Positions 7,884-17,371 of a stretch of 29,713 bases of DNA are shown one piece after another (positions within the stretch are counted from its first letter, which is position 1; every line of letters begins with the position of its first letter). Origin of the DNA: a virus. Location: positions 1 to 29,713 of the IMG/VR virus record IMGVR_UViG_3300001589_000101. One strand, written 5' to 3'. The position numbers were made by a program, and so were the translations under genes. The notes beneath the pieces were generated by a model that saw only the letters and a list, made by a program, of their open reading frames with translations, made no database searches and was not told the DNA's origin.

Positions 7884-8303
7884 ATGCCGCAATGGAAACG
7901 GCCTAACTACAAGGAGAAACAATCACACAATCTGTGGACAAGGTACAGGATAACTGTCGAAGAATACGAAAGACTAGTTAGGGGAAGCAAGGGTCTTTGC
8001 GAAGTATGTAAAACCAAAAAGGCCAGAGTAATAGATCATTGTCATGTTACAGGTGAAATCAGAGGGTACGTGTGTCATGCGTGCAACAGGGGATTAGGTT
8101 TACTAGGGGATACGGAGAAATCAGTTGAAAAAGCATACGAATACATCAAAAGAGAACGCACTCATGGAATACCCATACGACGTAGAGTCAGCGGGGGAAC
8201 ACGCAAAAAAACATTACAGGAAGATGATCGAAGACGGTCAGACCCCAAGGTTCGCAGAAATGTGCGCAACACAAATCGCACCCGCAACAAGCGGAACCGA
8301 TAG
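7884..8303 (+). CDS. Endonuclease VII-like HNH nuclease
   Basis: The product has 139 residues. The family (T4 gp49 type) cuts branched DNA such as Holliday junctions. The signature is complete: C39-x2-C42, then VIDHCHVTGEIRG (Asp 51, His 52, His 54), then C64-x2-C67-N68 and GLGLLGD. The four Cys bind structural zinc and the DH/N residues form the beta-beta-metal active site. The domain ends near residue 95. The remaining 45 residues are extremely Arg-rich and lie over the start of the next gene, so the tail may be shaped by the overlap or may help DNA binding. ATG directly follows the portal stop (TAAATG). Placement among packaging genes suits a role in clearing branches before packaging, but a homing-type HNH gene is possible. 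Confidence 0.9.
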   Translation: MPQWKRPNYKEKQSHNLWTRYRITVEEYERLVRGSKGLCEVCKTKKARVIDHCHVTGEIRGYVCHACNRGLGLLGDTEKSVEKAYEYIKRERTHGIPIRRRVSGGTRKKTLQEDDRRRSDPKVRRNVRNTNRTRNKRNR

Positions 8304-8697
8304 AGCGTTGATGCAAGGTCGTCTTAATAACGAGCAGTTTGACAAGATGCCTAAAGACCAAGCACAGAAGATGATAAAGGCATGCAAGGAGGCTGGCATT
8401 AATCCTAACGGAAAATGGTATTCGTCCGGTCTTGCAGACAAACGTGGAGTCCATGATCCTGAAGCGTGGGTCGATAGTCAGGCAGACGTTATGCGTGTTG
8501 CAGCCAAACGGAACTTGACTGTCAAGGGTGCAGTAAACGTACAAGGCAGAAAGATGCCACGTCCTAAGTCTCCTGTACTTAGCGACAGATTAACTAAGGA
8601 AATGATGAACGTCGAGAAACCTAACCACCCGACCATGAAACAAGGTGAACTCAAAGAGATGGTGCAAGAGAAATACGGTCGCAAAAGGCGTAACTAA
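8164..8697 (+). CDS. Conserved phage protein of unknown function before the adaptor
   Basis: The product has 177 residues from ATG 8164. A TTG at 8125, with GGAG at about 8114-8117, would add 13 residues and is a serious alternative. The sequence is helical and polar: AGEHAKKHYRKMIEDG, then TPRFAEMCATQIAPATSGTDRALM, a middle helix, an ASN-Gly-like loop with GKWYSSGLADKRGVHDPEAWV, and VKGAVNVQG. I recall similar proteins with a TPRMAEM...APxxxTD...F pattern and an ending ExxGWxxxGxVxV from uncultured phage structural modules, in the same place. The role is not known. It overlaps the nuclease gene by 140 bases and ends with TAATG into the adaptor gene, so it is translated within this block. A minor virion protein is the most likely reading. 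Confidence 0.75.
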   Translation: MEYPYDVESAGEHAKKHYRKMIEDGQTPRFAEMCATQIAPATSGTDRALMQGRLNNEQFDKMPKDQAQKMIKACKEAGINPNGKWYSSGLADKRGVHDPEAWVDSQADVMRVAAKRNLTVKGAVNVQGRKMPRPKSPVLSDRLTKEMMNVEKPNHPTMKQGELKEMVQEKYGRKRRN

Positions 8698-9980
8698 TGC
8701 AAACAGCACAAGACATTGTAGCCTATCTTCTCGCAACCAATGGTGGTGGGGCGCAAGACGGTGAGAATACGGCTATTCGTCATGCAGTTATTCATGGCGT
8801 AAGAGAGGTAATGCAGTCAAAACACTGGCGTTACCACTTTGGCACAGGTCGATTCGAGACGGGTATCGTAGAAACAGTAGGCTCGACAACTAAAGGCAGT
8901 GCAAGAATAAATGTTGCCAGTGTCTCAGGGTTTGTAGCAGGACGAATTGTAGACGTTCCAAATTTCTCTAGTCCTGTGCGTATTACTTCTGTTGGCAGTA
9001 ACTTTATTAAGGTAGACAGACTTGCGACCTCGACTTCCTCAAGTGTTAAGGTTAGACCACAGCAGTACTACGACCTGCCTTTTGATCTAAGAGATATAGA
9101 CACTCTATCAACTAGAACTGTTGGTACTTTGCACACTCGCATATCTCCTATGGAGTGGCAGAGGCTTGAGGTTAATCACCGTGGGTCTGGAGAACCTTAT
9201 TACTACACAGTAATGAGATCAGACGTAAACCCTGATAGATACCAAGTGCGTTTCGTTGGCACACCAACTAACGCTGTGATGGTAAGTTTTACCTACCGAC
9301 GCACACCAAAACCAATCAAGTATCTTGGTTACGAAAAGATATGTCGCCAAGGCACAGTAGAAGTAAAGTCTGTAAGTGGGGCAATGTCAGCGGTTGGCAA
9401 CGGGACAGACTTCCCGCAGGATTGTGCTACTTGTTACATGAGGTTTGGAAGCCCCGGCATGGAAGCAGATGCTCATGGATCGACAAGTCCATTCATTATG
9501 GAACGTCGTATAGAGTCATGGGTTTCCGCAACAAACGTAAGTCTTAGTTCGACTTCTGTATACCAGCGTCCGGGTACTGATGGAGTGCCTATCGAGGCTA
9601 CTGATTTTGATGCAGGAGTTGTTGACCTTGATCCTCCTCCAGTTGAAGCGATAGATGGCAATACTACTGCCACGTATGTAACTAATGACTATGACTTAAT
9701 CGACACTCCGCTACCGGCACTAACTAGATACGCAATCACAGACGTTATTGATGCTAGTCCACAAATGTATACCGCTATCCTTTCGGCAGCAGAAATGTGG
9801 TACTCGCGTGTTGCAGGAAGAGATTACGGAACGGCAATGCAGGTGTACAACCGTGATCTGCGTATAGCAATGGAAAACGACACGATTACTCCTAAGAGTG
9901 GTCATGGTTCTTACGGGCAATCGTACCCAACAAGCACTAGCATGGGTTGGCAAAACAACCTTGAGGGCGACATTGGATGA
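8697..9980 (+). CDS. Adaptor / tail-tubular-protein-A-like structural protein
   Basis: The product has 427 residues. It opens with a helical part (IVAYLL to VREVMQSKHWRYHFGTGRF), followed by a mainly beta region with DLPFDLRDIDTL, ISPMEWQRLE, YYYTV and VSFTYRRTPKPIKYLGYE, and a C-terminal helical part (YTAILSAAEMWYSRVAGRDYGTAM, split in the middle here). A helical ends-plus-beta layout with a final helix of Tyr/Ala residues matches the gp11/adaptor group of short-tailed phages, which joins the portal to the nozzle. The position directly before the nozzle-like gene fits. At 427 residues it is larger than the T7 gp11 (about 196), because of a long beta insertion at about 50-300. The start overlaps the previous stop by one base. 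Confidence is moderate because the assignment rests on pattern and order. Confidence 0.65.
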   Translation: MQTAQDIVAYLLATNGGGAQDGENTAIRHAVIHGVREVMQSKHWRYHFGTGRFETGIVETVGSTTKGSARINVASVSGFVAGRIVDVPNFSSPVRITSVGSNFIKVDRLATSTSSSVKVRPQQYYDLPFDLRDIDTLSTRTVGTLHTRISPMEWQRLEVNHRGSGEPYYYTVMRSDVNPDRYQVRFVGTPTNAVMVSFTYRRTPKPIKYLGYEKICRQGTVEVKSVSGAMSAVGNGTDFPQDCATCYMRFGSPGMEADAHGSTSPFIMERRIESWVSATNVSLSSTSVYQRPGTDGVPIEATDFDAGVVDLDPPPVEAIDGNTTATYVTNDYDLIDTPLPALTRYAITDVIDASPQMYTAILSAAEMWYSRVAGRDYGTAMQVYNRDLRIAMENDTITPKSGHGSYGQSYPTSTSMGWQNNLEGDIG

Positions 9981-12900
9981 AAATTAGAGAGTGGCTAGGC
10001 TACAACGAAGACGCATCAAGATATCTTCTGCGTCCCGGTGAACTACAGATACTAAACAACCTTCAGTCCCGCAGACCGGGAATGCTGACTGGGAGAAAAG
10101 GTATCACCAAGTTTCATGGGAGATACGATGAAGAACGAATTGTTGGTGCTTTTAGAAACGCAAATCTTTTAGGCAGTTCCTCTGACATTATTCTTTTCCA
10201 AAGAGGTATTGCAGAGCGAGAGTTGTCAAATGTAGAGAATGCTGAAGGCGTGTACCCGTTTAAATTCGTATGGCAGTTAAGAAGGATTCTAGAAAACCAA
10301 GACCGGATTTTAGAAATTCTAGAAATTTCTCCAAATGCAAGTGCTATAGAAAACTTCTGTGTTGCCGAAGATCGGCACGGCAGGCTGTACATTACCTATG
10401 GTCATGGAGTGACACCAAGAATCTACGACCCAAAAGTGTTGAGCAATCCACTGCTGGAAGTTGGATTGACTCCTCCTCTTATAACTCCTTCTGTCTCGCC
10501 AACTGGCGATGGATTCTTTATAGAAAATGTTAAAGTTGATTTTTCTGGCGGGTCGTATAACGAAGCACCAACACTTACTGTATCAGGAGGAACGCCTACT
10601 CGTCCTGCGAAGGTCAAAGCAATCATGGAAAATGGCATGGTTGTTGGTGCAGATATTATTGATGGAGGTTCTAATTATTCTAAGCCTCCAAAGATAACCA
10701 CCGAGCCGGGGAACATGGGCGGTGGCTTTAGGGCAAGGGCAAACAAGAACGCCGCATCTACTCAGATACTTGGGTTTAGTGACAACGATCCAGCAGCGAT
10801 ACTTGGAGCCGCTCCTACCTCAACCGAAACATACGGAACAAACGAAGGTACTGAAGATCAGTACATTATGTATAAAGGAGAGCAGTCTTCTGCCGAAACA
10901 CAGGTTATTGATCACAACAACTACCTGTCTTGGGATCGCACAACAAGCCCCACCACAATCAACGGAGGGACTATTGGAATCCAACGCACGGCTGGAATTG
11001 AGGTAGGCAATCTTGTCTCAGTCACAAGTTATAATGCTTCTACTGGCGCAATCTCCGGTAATGCTTGGCGAAATGTTACAGCAGTCGATCATGTCTTAAA
11101 GACATTCACGATGGACTGGCCCAACAGTACTAACACATTCAATCAATCGTACAACTACAACTTCCGTTTTTACACAAAAAATATATGCGTACAAGACGCT
11201 AGTGTGTTCAGTGTAAATGATATAGTTCAGTTAAGCCCAAACAGAAGTGTTCAACCTAATGTAACACCTGTCGTTGGTGCAGTACCTGCGCAAGCCCCAA
11301 ACCATTCTACGCTTGGACAAGCCACAATAGATGCAATCGACACTACCAAGAATGTAATCACATTAAACATATACATTGATACTGGTTTGCTTGGTGGTGC
11401 AGATCACGACCCGGGTTTAACAACTTTTGCTCCTCCTCCAAATCTAACTTTGCAAAGGTCTTCAGGGTTAATAACCAAACAAGCCAAAGCAATATATGAT
11501 TCAGACCGCAGAAGGTTCACGGCTAACGTGCCAGTGACTTGTGACAATGAGTCTGCGTCTGGTGCAACCGCACGTCTTGAGTTTAGTCCATTGCCACTAG
11601 GTCAAAAACTTGCCTTAGACGGCACGTCCACAACGGCACAGGATTTTAACTTTCAGCATTACAACAGAGTACAATTTGGGCGTGGATCGAAACCCATAGC
11701 AACTGGATCGAGAGAATACTTGTATGGAGAGTACTGGCAAGGCAGTGAGTACAATCGCAAAGGAACCGCAGAAAACGTCAGTTACGGTGGACTGCAAGCC
11801 AGTGGCACTCGCTTAGTCAAAGGTTTTACTGGGGCTATACAAGGTGGTCGCCAAGCAGATGTTTATTTTCCTGATTATTCAAGCATTAGTATTTACTTTA
11901 ACACTGGAGTAAACGCAGCACACGGAGGGCAGTTTACGAGAGTCGATGTCCCCGTCACTATAGAAACCAATACTACGACTAACGTCACGTCTAGGTATAT
12001 AGAGTTTAAGTTAAAGCCAACAGCCAAAGCAAAAAAAGCAACATCGTTCTCTGGCACTACTAAGAATACAAATCTTGTGTTGCCTGAAGAACTACCGGAC
12101 ACGGTTTCTCCTACGGTTAGAATTAATCTAACTGAGTGTCCTGATGTCTGGCTTGTACCAGACAGTCAGTGTCGCCCAACGCACGTCAAAGAAAACTCCC
12201 AAAACAGACTTCCTTGGTTTAGTCTTGGCTCAAACATGGAACGTCCTGTCGTAGACATTCCACGAAATACAGATGGAAACATAGATGTTAATTCTGTAAC
12301 CATTACAGATGGCGGGTCAGGGTGGGAAAAGAACACAAGGTTTATGTTTAGGCTGTATCAGGCAAATGCATATTACCAACGCAATGATTTTAATACTGCA
12401 AGTAGTCCAACGTATGTAAAAGGTTTTCACCCGCCAACCAACCAGTTTGTTCAGTTTACTTTTCTTACATCTACACCAGATAACAATACTCCTCATGGGC
12501 CTCCACACACTCTGATAGAGCCTGCTTTAATTGGCAATCCCGGTTCTGGTTACAGATCGTCGGATTCAGGTACAGTCAGCCTAATGAAGAGAACGATTGA
12601 AACGGCAACAACTACCGCAATAGCCGGTCAAGAATGTACGTTTGAGGCTCGTGTTATTGCTACTTTGACAGGATCGTCAACAGGTTCTATTTCAAATGTA
12701 AACATTATCAGTGGTGGTAATAATTATTTTGTTGCACCAGCAATATTAACTCGTGGTGGCAAAGGTGGGTATGGACTAAAAGTTATTCCGCAATTGTCTG
12801 ATACTGGTCGAATCAATAATGTCGAAATAGTAGATGCTGGATTAGGTTACTTATCCGACCCGGAACTTTACACGGAGTCTAGACCAGCAATGTTGTCGCC

Positions 12901-15742
12901 CAAGATGCGACCGGCAATGCGAGGTAGATATAGATGTGCTTTTAGGTTTGTAGATAGACGGCAAACAGACCTTGGCACTGTAGAGGTTCGAGCATCAGAT
13001 CAAGGATTGGCTAAGGCTCCTACAACATTAGACCTTTTGCCTGCCTCAACAGTAGTAGAGCCGGGGTTTATTTTAGAATCCGACAATTTGCCACACAACG
13101 CAAGAGTTGTAAGTGTTCATGGAGATGGGCAGATTGAGATAAACCAAGATCATGGATTGTACCGACTTGCTCACTTTGCAGTGTTTGGAAGAGTTTATGA
13201 AACAGAAGTAGTAACTGACATAAATACGGGTCAGCCAGTTACCCAGAACAAACTAGACGCTAGCGGCAGTCCTATACTCCTGTATGCCACCTTTACCTTG
13301 TATGCCAATTCAGAAGGCGTTAAGACAGGACAACAAATAATCCTGCCCGGTGAAGTAGTCGGCCCAACTGTTCACTCTATTGCAAGTACGGTAGTTCGAT
13401 TGAGTGCAGACCTCCCAAGTTTCACCGAAGGTTCGTCGGTCACAATTCGGATTGAGGACGTTTTGACCGTCACAATTCGTGACATGACTAAACCAATAAC
13501 CTACAGCGACTTGTCTCCAATTGTAGATGTCGATGCAGGGCCAAACGAAGACCGAACTCATTCTTCCGAAATGAAGTGGAATCTTACTGGGGTAAATCCA
13601 CCAGAGCGGTCAGACAAGGTAGAACTGTGGAGAACTTCAGCAGATCAATCATTGGTTTTCTACAGAGTCGAGTCGTATGGAAAGCCTAGTCTCGACGGTG
13701 TAGAGATAGTCGGCAGAGACACACTGACAGACGAAGAGTTGTTTGATCCAGACAGACCGCATTACGCAGCATTGCCTGTTGTTCTTCCTAACGGTGCAGT
13801 AAATGCATATAGGTTTGGAACTCCAAGAGCGGACTTGGCAGTAGCAGTGTCTTTTCAAGACAGACTTTGGATGGGAGTCTCGACTTCAGGTGAAGACCTA
13901 AACACGTTGTACTACAGTGAGTTTGACGAATTTGAATCTTTGCCTGATGTAAACGAAATTCCTATTCAGAACAATCAAAAAAGCACTGACGTTCTTGTAG
14001 GTCTTGTTCCTTTTGGTTCGATGCTGCTTGCGATGCAGCACACGCATACTTATGCCTTAACATATAACTCTGACCCCGGTCTTGATGCTTCAATCCAATT
14101 GCTTACGCACAGAGGCGTGTTGCATCAGAGATGCTGGGACATACACGAGAATGTTTTGTATGCCGCAGACGAATCAGGCATCTACGCTATGGCTAGGAAT
14201 GGCGAGGTCTCTGACGTTAGCCTTCCCGTGAGAGACTTGTTCGTAAGCGAAGTAATTGATTTTAGTAAGAGAAGCACATTCTTTTTACAGACTGACCCAC
14301 GAACTCACATACTTCGATTCTTCTGCACGTTTAAGTCTCAGCAGTCAGAAACACCACCACAGGCTCTGTGCTTCGATATACAAGCCAGAACTTGGTGGAC
14401 TGAATCTTACCCAACAAGTATGACTGCTGCTGTTACGGGGCGACCTAGCACTCAGGCTGTTAATACTATTATCTTTGGTTCTGACGATGGGAACCTTTAT
14501 CATATAAAAGACAATAGAGATCACAGTACTCAGTCTATAACAGACACGCTTGTAAGTAATGGAGGGCGAGGATACAGAGAAGCACCTGAAATTACAATTC
14601 CAAATGTAGTTGGTGCAAAAGTGCAAGGCGTAGTTAGTGAAGGACAACTTGTTGATGTAGTAATCCAAGACTCTGGTTGGTATGCAAAACAAGGAATCAA
14701 CTTGTTGACTGAAGACGGTTTTGCTATCGCTGATCATGCTACCCAAAACGTGCAGGGTGCAGAGTACGCTTCTATCAATATTGATGTAGGCCCACCAATT
14801 GCTGGAGGCATACAGGCGGTTGCTGAAGCAAACTTCTCGGTAAACCCAGAAGTCAAAAGATTCGGCACTGCATCACAAGGTGAAAGTTTTATTCGTCTAG
14901 AGCCTCCTAGAGTTGGCTATCCAGAAGCATCTGCTGCTGTTGGAATAATGACAGAAGATGGATCGGACTTTATAACCGAAGATAATAACTCTGGAGTTCA
15001 TGGGCCTAACTACTTGTTGTCCTGTCAGCCACAGCACATAAAGATAGGTATGGAAGTTATTGGCAACTTTGTACCGAACAATTCCTTTGTCTCAAGGATT
15101 GACAGGTTAGATGTTTATATCGAGCATCCAGATGGAACGGCTGCTGTATTGCTAGGTGGTGAGGTGAGAACTAATCAGTCAGGCACAGACACAACATTTT
15201 TAGAACTTGGTGGATCAAGAATCTTTGTTCGATTTATAAACCCTTGCCATACACACATTCCGTTCCGGGCAGTCAGTGGATTCTCTCAACAGGTAAACGG
15301 AGACATAGATAAGAGGGCAGGGGGTGAGATCGAGAAATCCGTGACCGTTGTATACGATCCCACTAAGGGAGACAAGGAAATAGAACTGATTGAAAGGTTT
15401 AACGGTCAAGAAGAAATGAGAGCCAATGGGATGCGTAGGGAAAGGGGAGGCCCGGGTACTTTTGTACACAGGCAAGACAGTGCATCCACTGTGCTTAATA
15501 CAAATAAATCTGCTAGCAGCCTAGGTTTTGCAACTGGAGTAGCACAGGCTAAGTTTGCTAGCAGGGCTACTGCTGACCTAACAGGGGCAGATCAGTACGT
15601 TCAATGGGAGTTATACGGTAGGCCGGATAGAGCCGACCAGATACAAAGAACCAATTTCTGGGAAAGCGATGACACGGTTCGACCCCCTCTGCCTGTTACA
15701 ATACATTCAGTAACTGTTGAAGGAGTTGTAGATGGCGAGTGA
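9977..15742 (+). CDS. Very large nozzle / tail-tubular-protein-B-like protein with inserted beta modules
   Basis: The product has 1921 residues, against about 800 for T7 gp12. The N-terminus (ASRYLLRPGELQILNNLQ, then RRPGMLTGRKGITKF) matches the start of nozzle proteins. A central-to-late region coded by about 13565-14520 has propeller-like signatures: DKVELWRTS, AVSFQDRLWMGVS, TLYYSEFDEFE, GSMLLAMQHTHTYAL, GVLHQRCWDIHENVLYAADESGIYAM and RTWWTESYPTSM. Inserted beta modules with G-G-x-x-Y/W and x-P signatures lie near residues 185-250, 771-785, 889-970 and 1522-1571. The C-terminus is another beta region. It overlaps the adaptor gene by 4 bases (ATGA) and the next gene by 11. It is probably the tail nozzle, with extra domains for adsorption or tail stability. 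A separate tail-spike function for the inserts cannot be excluded. Confidence 0.78.
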   Translation: MKIREWLGYNEDASRYLLRPGELQILNNLQSRRPGMLTGRKGITKFHGRYDEERIVGAFRNANLLGSSSDIILFQRGIAERELSNVENAEGVYPFKFVWQLRRILENQDRILEILEISPNASAIENFCVAEDRHGRLYITYGHGVTPRIYDPKVLSNPLLEVGLTPPLITPSVSPTGDGFFIENVKVDFSGGSYNEAPTLTVSGGTPTRPAKVKAIMENGMVVGADIIDGGSNYSKPPKITTEPGNMGGGFRARANKNAASTQILGFSDNDPAAILGAAPTSTETYGTNEGTEDQYIMYKGEQSSAETQVIDHNNYLSWDRTTSPTTINGGTIGIQRTAGIEVGNLVSVTSYNASTGAISGNAWRNVTAVDHVLKTFTMDWPNSTNTFNQSYNYNFRFYTKNICVQDASVFSVNDIVQLSPNRSVQPNVTPVVGAVPAQAPNHSTLGQATIDAIDTTKNVITLNIYIDTGLLGGADHDPGLTTFAPPPNLTLQRSSGLITKQAKAIYDSDRRRFTANVPVTCDNESASGATARLEFSPLPLGQKLALDGTSTTAQDFNFQHYNRVQFGRGSKPIATGSREYLYGEYWQGSEYNRKGTAENVSYGGLQASGTRLVKGFTGAIQGGRQADVYFPDYSSISIYFNTGVNAAHGGQFTRVDVPVTIETNTTTNVTSRYIEFKLKPTAKAKKATSFSGTTKNTNLVLPEELPDTVSPTVRINLTECPDVWLVPDSQCRPTHVKENSQNRLPWFSLGSNMERPVVDIPRNTDGNIDVNSVTITDGGSGWEKNTRFMFRLYQANAYYQRNDFNTASSPTYVKGFHPPTNQFVQFTFLTSTPDNNTPHGPPHTLIEPALIGNPGSGYRSSDSGTVSLMKRTIETATTTAIAGQECTFEARVIATLTGSSTGSISNVNIISGGNNYFVAPAILTRGGKGGYGLKVIPQLSDTGRINNVEIVDAGLGYLSDPELYTESRPAMLSPKMRPAMRGRYRCAFRFVDRRQTDLGTVEVRASDQGLAKAPTTLDLLPASTVVEPGFILESDNLPHNARVVSVHGDGQIEINQDHGLYRLAHFAVFGRVYETEVVTDINTGQPVTQNKLDASGSPILLYATFTLYANSEGVKTGQQIILPGEVVGPTVHSIASTVVRLSADLPSFTEGSSVTIRIEDVLTVTIRDMTKPITYSDLSPIVDVDAGPNEDRTHSSEMKWNLTGVNPPERSDKVELWRTSADQSLVFYRVESYGKPSLDGVEIVGRDTLTDEELFDPDRPHYAALPVVLPNGAVNAYRFGTPRADLAVAVSFQDRLWMGVSTSGEDLNTLYYSEFDEFESLPDVNEIPIQNNQKSTDVLVGLVPFGSMLLAMQHTHTYALTYNSDPGLDASIQLLTHRGVLHQRCWDIHENVLYAADESGIYAMARNGEVSDVSLPVRDLFVSEVIDFSKRSTFFLQTDPRTHILRFFCTFKSQQSETPPQALCFDIQARTWWTESYPTSMTAAVTGRPSTQAVNTIIFGSDDGNLYHIKDNRDHSTQSITDTLVSNGGRGYREAPEITIPNVVGAKVQGVVSEGQLVDVVIQDSGWYAKQGINLLTEDGFAIADHATQNVQGAEYASINIDVGPPIAGGIQAVAEANFSVNPEVKRFGTASQGESFIRLEPPRVGYPEASAAVGIMTEDGSDFITEDNNSGVHGPNYLLSCQPQHIKIGMEVIGNFVPNNSFVSRIDRLDVYIEHPDGTAAVLLGGEVRTNQSGTDTTFLELGGSRIFVRFINPCHTHIPFRAVSGFSQQVNGDIDKRAGGEIEKSVTVVYDPTKGDKEIELIERFNGQEEMRANGMRRERGGPGTFVHRQDSASTVLNTNKSASSLGFATGVAQAKFASRATADLTGADQYVQWELYGRPDRADQIQRTNFWESDDTVRPPLPVTIHSVTVEGVVDGE

Positions 15743-16310
15743 TCTAGAAGCAAGCCTCATTGATGGCGGCATTGCAGCGTCTGCTGCGAAGATACTTTCT
15801 AATGCAATAGAAAATGCAGCAACGGGTAGAACCGCTACTAGCAGGCAGTTGGAAGACGCAACTCCAATTAAACAAATGAGAATGATTGACTCGGACACCA
15901 GAAAATACGTGCTGACCAATCTGGATCACCCTAAAGAAAACCCGTTTAAACAGCGTCTCGCTCATCCCGGCGACCCATATAAACCAGTTACAAACCAGCA
16001 TCCTTACGACAACAGTCAACCAGCAAGTTCTAATCCGACATTATCCACTCCTCTGGTAAAATCCGGTAATTTTCTTGAAACTGAAAGTAAAACTACGGAT
16101 CAAGTTTCTCAGGCTGAAGTAGGCTTGAGCATGGAGGAGATGGGGGGGCAGCATGCTAGACTAAATAAGTCTACCGGCAAAGTGGAAAACGTGCCGATTT
16201 CGTTGGATATACAACCAAAAGGATTAATAGAGGGTGAAGTTGTAGAAGAAGAAGGCAAGACGGTGCTTAGGCTCAGAGTAGTAAATCAGAGTCTGATTAA
16301 CTTTATATAG
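15732..16310 (+). CDS. Virion-block protein of unknown function
   Basis: The product has 192 residues, starting 11 bases inside the nozzle gene. The first 40 residues form an Ala-rich helix (LIDGGIAASAAKILSNAIENAATG). A charged, Pro/Asn-rich and probably extended middle follows (about 55-115). The C-terminus is more ordered, with GEVVEEEGKTVLRLRVVNQSLINFI giving beta-like hydrophobic alternation. A run of seven G (16142-16148) lies in the coding sequence but the protein on both sides of it looks continuous, so no frameshift is implied. It is the first gene of the block after the nozzle, where short-tailed phages code internal or ejection proteins. I do not recognise a family, and the role is inferred only from position. 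Confidence 0.7.
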   Translation: MASDLEASLIDGGIAASAAKILSNAIENAATGRTATSRQLEDATPIKQMRMIDSDTRKYVLTNLDHPKENPFKQRLAHPGDPYKPVTNQHPYDNSQPASSNPTLSTPLVKSGNFLETESKTTDQVSQAEVGLSMEEMGGQHARLNKSTGKVENVPISLDIQPKGLIEGEVVEEEGKTVLRLRVVNQSLINFI

Positions 16311-16318
16311 GAATAGAC

Positions 16319-16855
16319 ATGGGAAAACCGGCATCTATGCCCCCCTTGGGGCGTGGCCCAAAGCAAGGATACGACAGTCCACGATTTCCTACCGTGGGGC
16401 AGAAAGATGTATCTGCTCCTGCGGGTGGTTACAAAAGCATAATATCTACAAAAAACCCAATTGATCCGGGTCAGATGAAACGGATTACGGATGTTAATCA
16501 AGCATTCAAAAATGTAAGAGGTAGTTCAGGGACTGCTGGAGACAAGTCTCGTGATGCTTTCGCACGTTCTGTCAGAGACACGTCATCGAATGCTATAGGT
16601 CGAGCGGGAGATAAGTTTACAACTGACTACAAGAAGCAGGCAGAAAAATCCAGAGCGGAAGACTTGCTTGCGCAGCGACAGAATCAGTTAGACAGATACA
16701 GGCAAGATGTGTTCAAAGACATATTTGATGTAGACACTGGGACTCGTTATGACGAAGGTGGAAAAGACCTTAGCCAGTACTTCGACACAGAAAAGAAAAA
16801 CGAACAGGCGAAACGTACTGCTATGGTACTGTCGTTTATTGGGGGTTTAATCTAA
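16319..16855 (+). CDS. Possible internal virion protein, first of a small pair
   Basis: The product has 178 residues. It starts with Pro/Gly-rich, likely disordered sequence (MGKPASMPPLGRGPKQG). A strongly charged helical region follows from about residue 85 to 140 (KKQAEKSRAEDLLAQRQNQL and neighbours). The last 15 residues are hydrophobic, ending MVLSFIGGLI, which could insert into a membrane. A coiled-coil helix with a hydrophobic end is reminiscent of ejection proteins that enter the host envelope. No known domain is seen. AGGA at 16309-16312, six bases before ATG, supports the start. The stop and the next start are joined as TAAATG. Confidence 0.68.
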   Translation: MGKPASMPPLGRGPKQGYDSPRFPTVGQKDVSAPAGGYKSIISTKNPIDPGQMKRITDVNQAFKNVRGSSGTAGDKSRDAFARSVRDTSSNAIGRAGDKFTTDYKKQAEKSRAEDLLAQRQNQLDRYRQDVFKDIFDVDTGTRYDEGGKDLSQYFDTEKKNEQAKRTAMVLSFIGGLI

Positions 16856-17371
16856 ATGTTTTCTGAGTCATCTCCGCAAACTAATGTGCCAACGGCATAT
16901 AACACAGACAACACATTTGCCACATCATTCTCAGGGCCAATAACCCAAGATGCTAGGCAGCAAGATGTTACACGTAACGAATCAATGTCTCGTGCAGCGT
17001 TTCAGGGTGACACACGTCAGTACAACCAGCAGCAGGGAAAAGGCATTCAAGCAGGTGGTGCTGGTGCTGGATACCGTGCAGGAGTGCAGGCTGACACAGA
17101 ATCTGCAAAGGCACAGGCGCAGGCTCAACAAGACATGCTCACGAAGCAGGCAGACATATCCAGTGCTGACCTCCAGTTCCAAGAGCGTTTATCTGGCGAA
17201 AGAGGGTGGGTTCAAGATTTGTTGCTAGACAGAGATGAGACAAGAAACAGAGAACGGATGGCTGCTTACAAGCGATACGCCGACGTTAATCTCGGACAGT
17301 ACGAGCGTGAAATTAAAGAAGCGGTAGCAGCCGAACGAAGAAAAACAACAATCCTTGGAGGCTTACTCTAA
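16856..17371 (+). CDS. Possible internal virion protein, Gln/Ala-rich
   Basis: The product has 171 residues. The N-terminal third is polar and Thr/Asn/Gln-rich (QDARQQDVTRNESMSR). The middle contains a Gly/Ala patch (GKGIQAGGAGAGYRAGVQAD) followed by an Ala/Gln helix (SAKAQAQAQQDMLTKQ). A long charged helix follows (about 120-160). The end is ILGGLL, similar to the FIGGLI end of the previous protein, so the two neighbouring genes share a hydrophobic Gly-Leu/Ile C-terminus. The gene starts directly after the previous stop (TAAATG) and ends TAATG. Composition and position suit an internal head or ejection protein. No domain is recognised. Confidence 0.68.
   Translation: MFSESSPQTNVPTAYNTDNTFATSFSGPITQDARQQDVTRNESMSRAAFQGDTRQYNQQQGKGIQAGGAGAGYRAGVQADTESAKAQAQAQQDMLTKQADISSADLQFQERLSGERGWVQDLLLDRDETRNRERMAAYKRYADVNLGQYEREIKEAVAAERRKTTILGGLL

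Noticed and set aside
9977-15742. Tape-measure protein
   Set aside because: The product is beta-rich with propeller-like and GG-Y-P modules and a nozzle-like start, without the long helical or coiled-coil composition of tape measures.
16142-16148. Run of seven G as a programmed frameshift or pseudogene mark
   Set aside because: The protein stays coherent on both sides and ends with a plausible C-terminus; no second product in another frame is supported.
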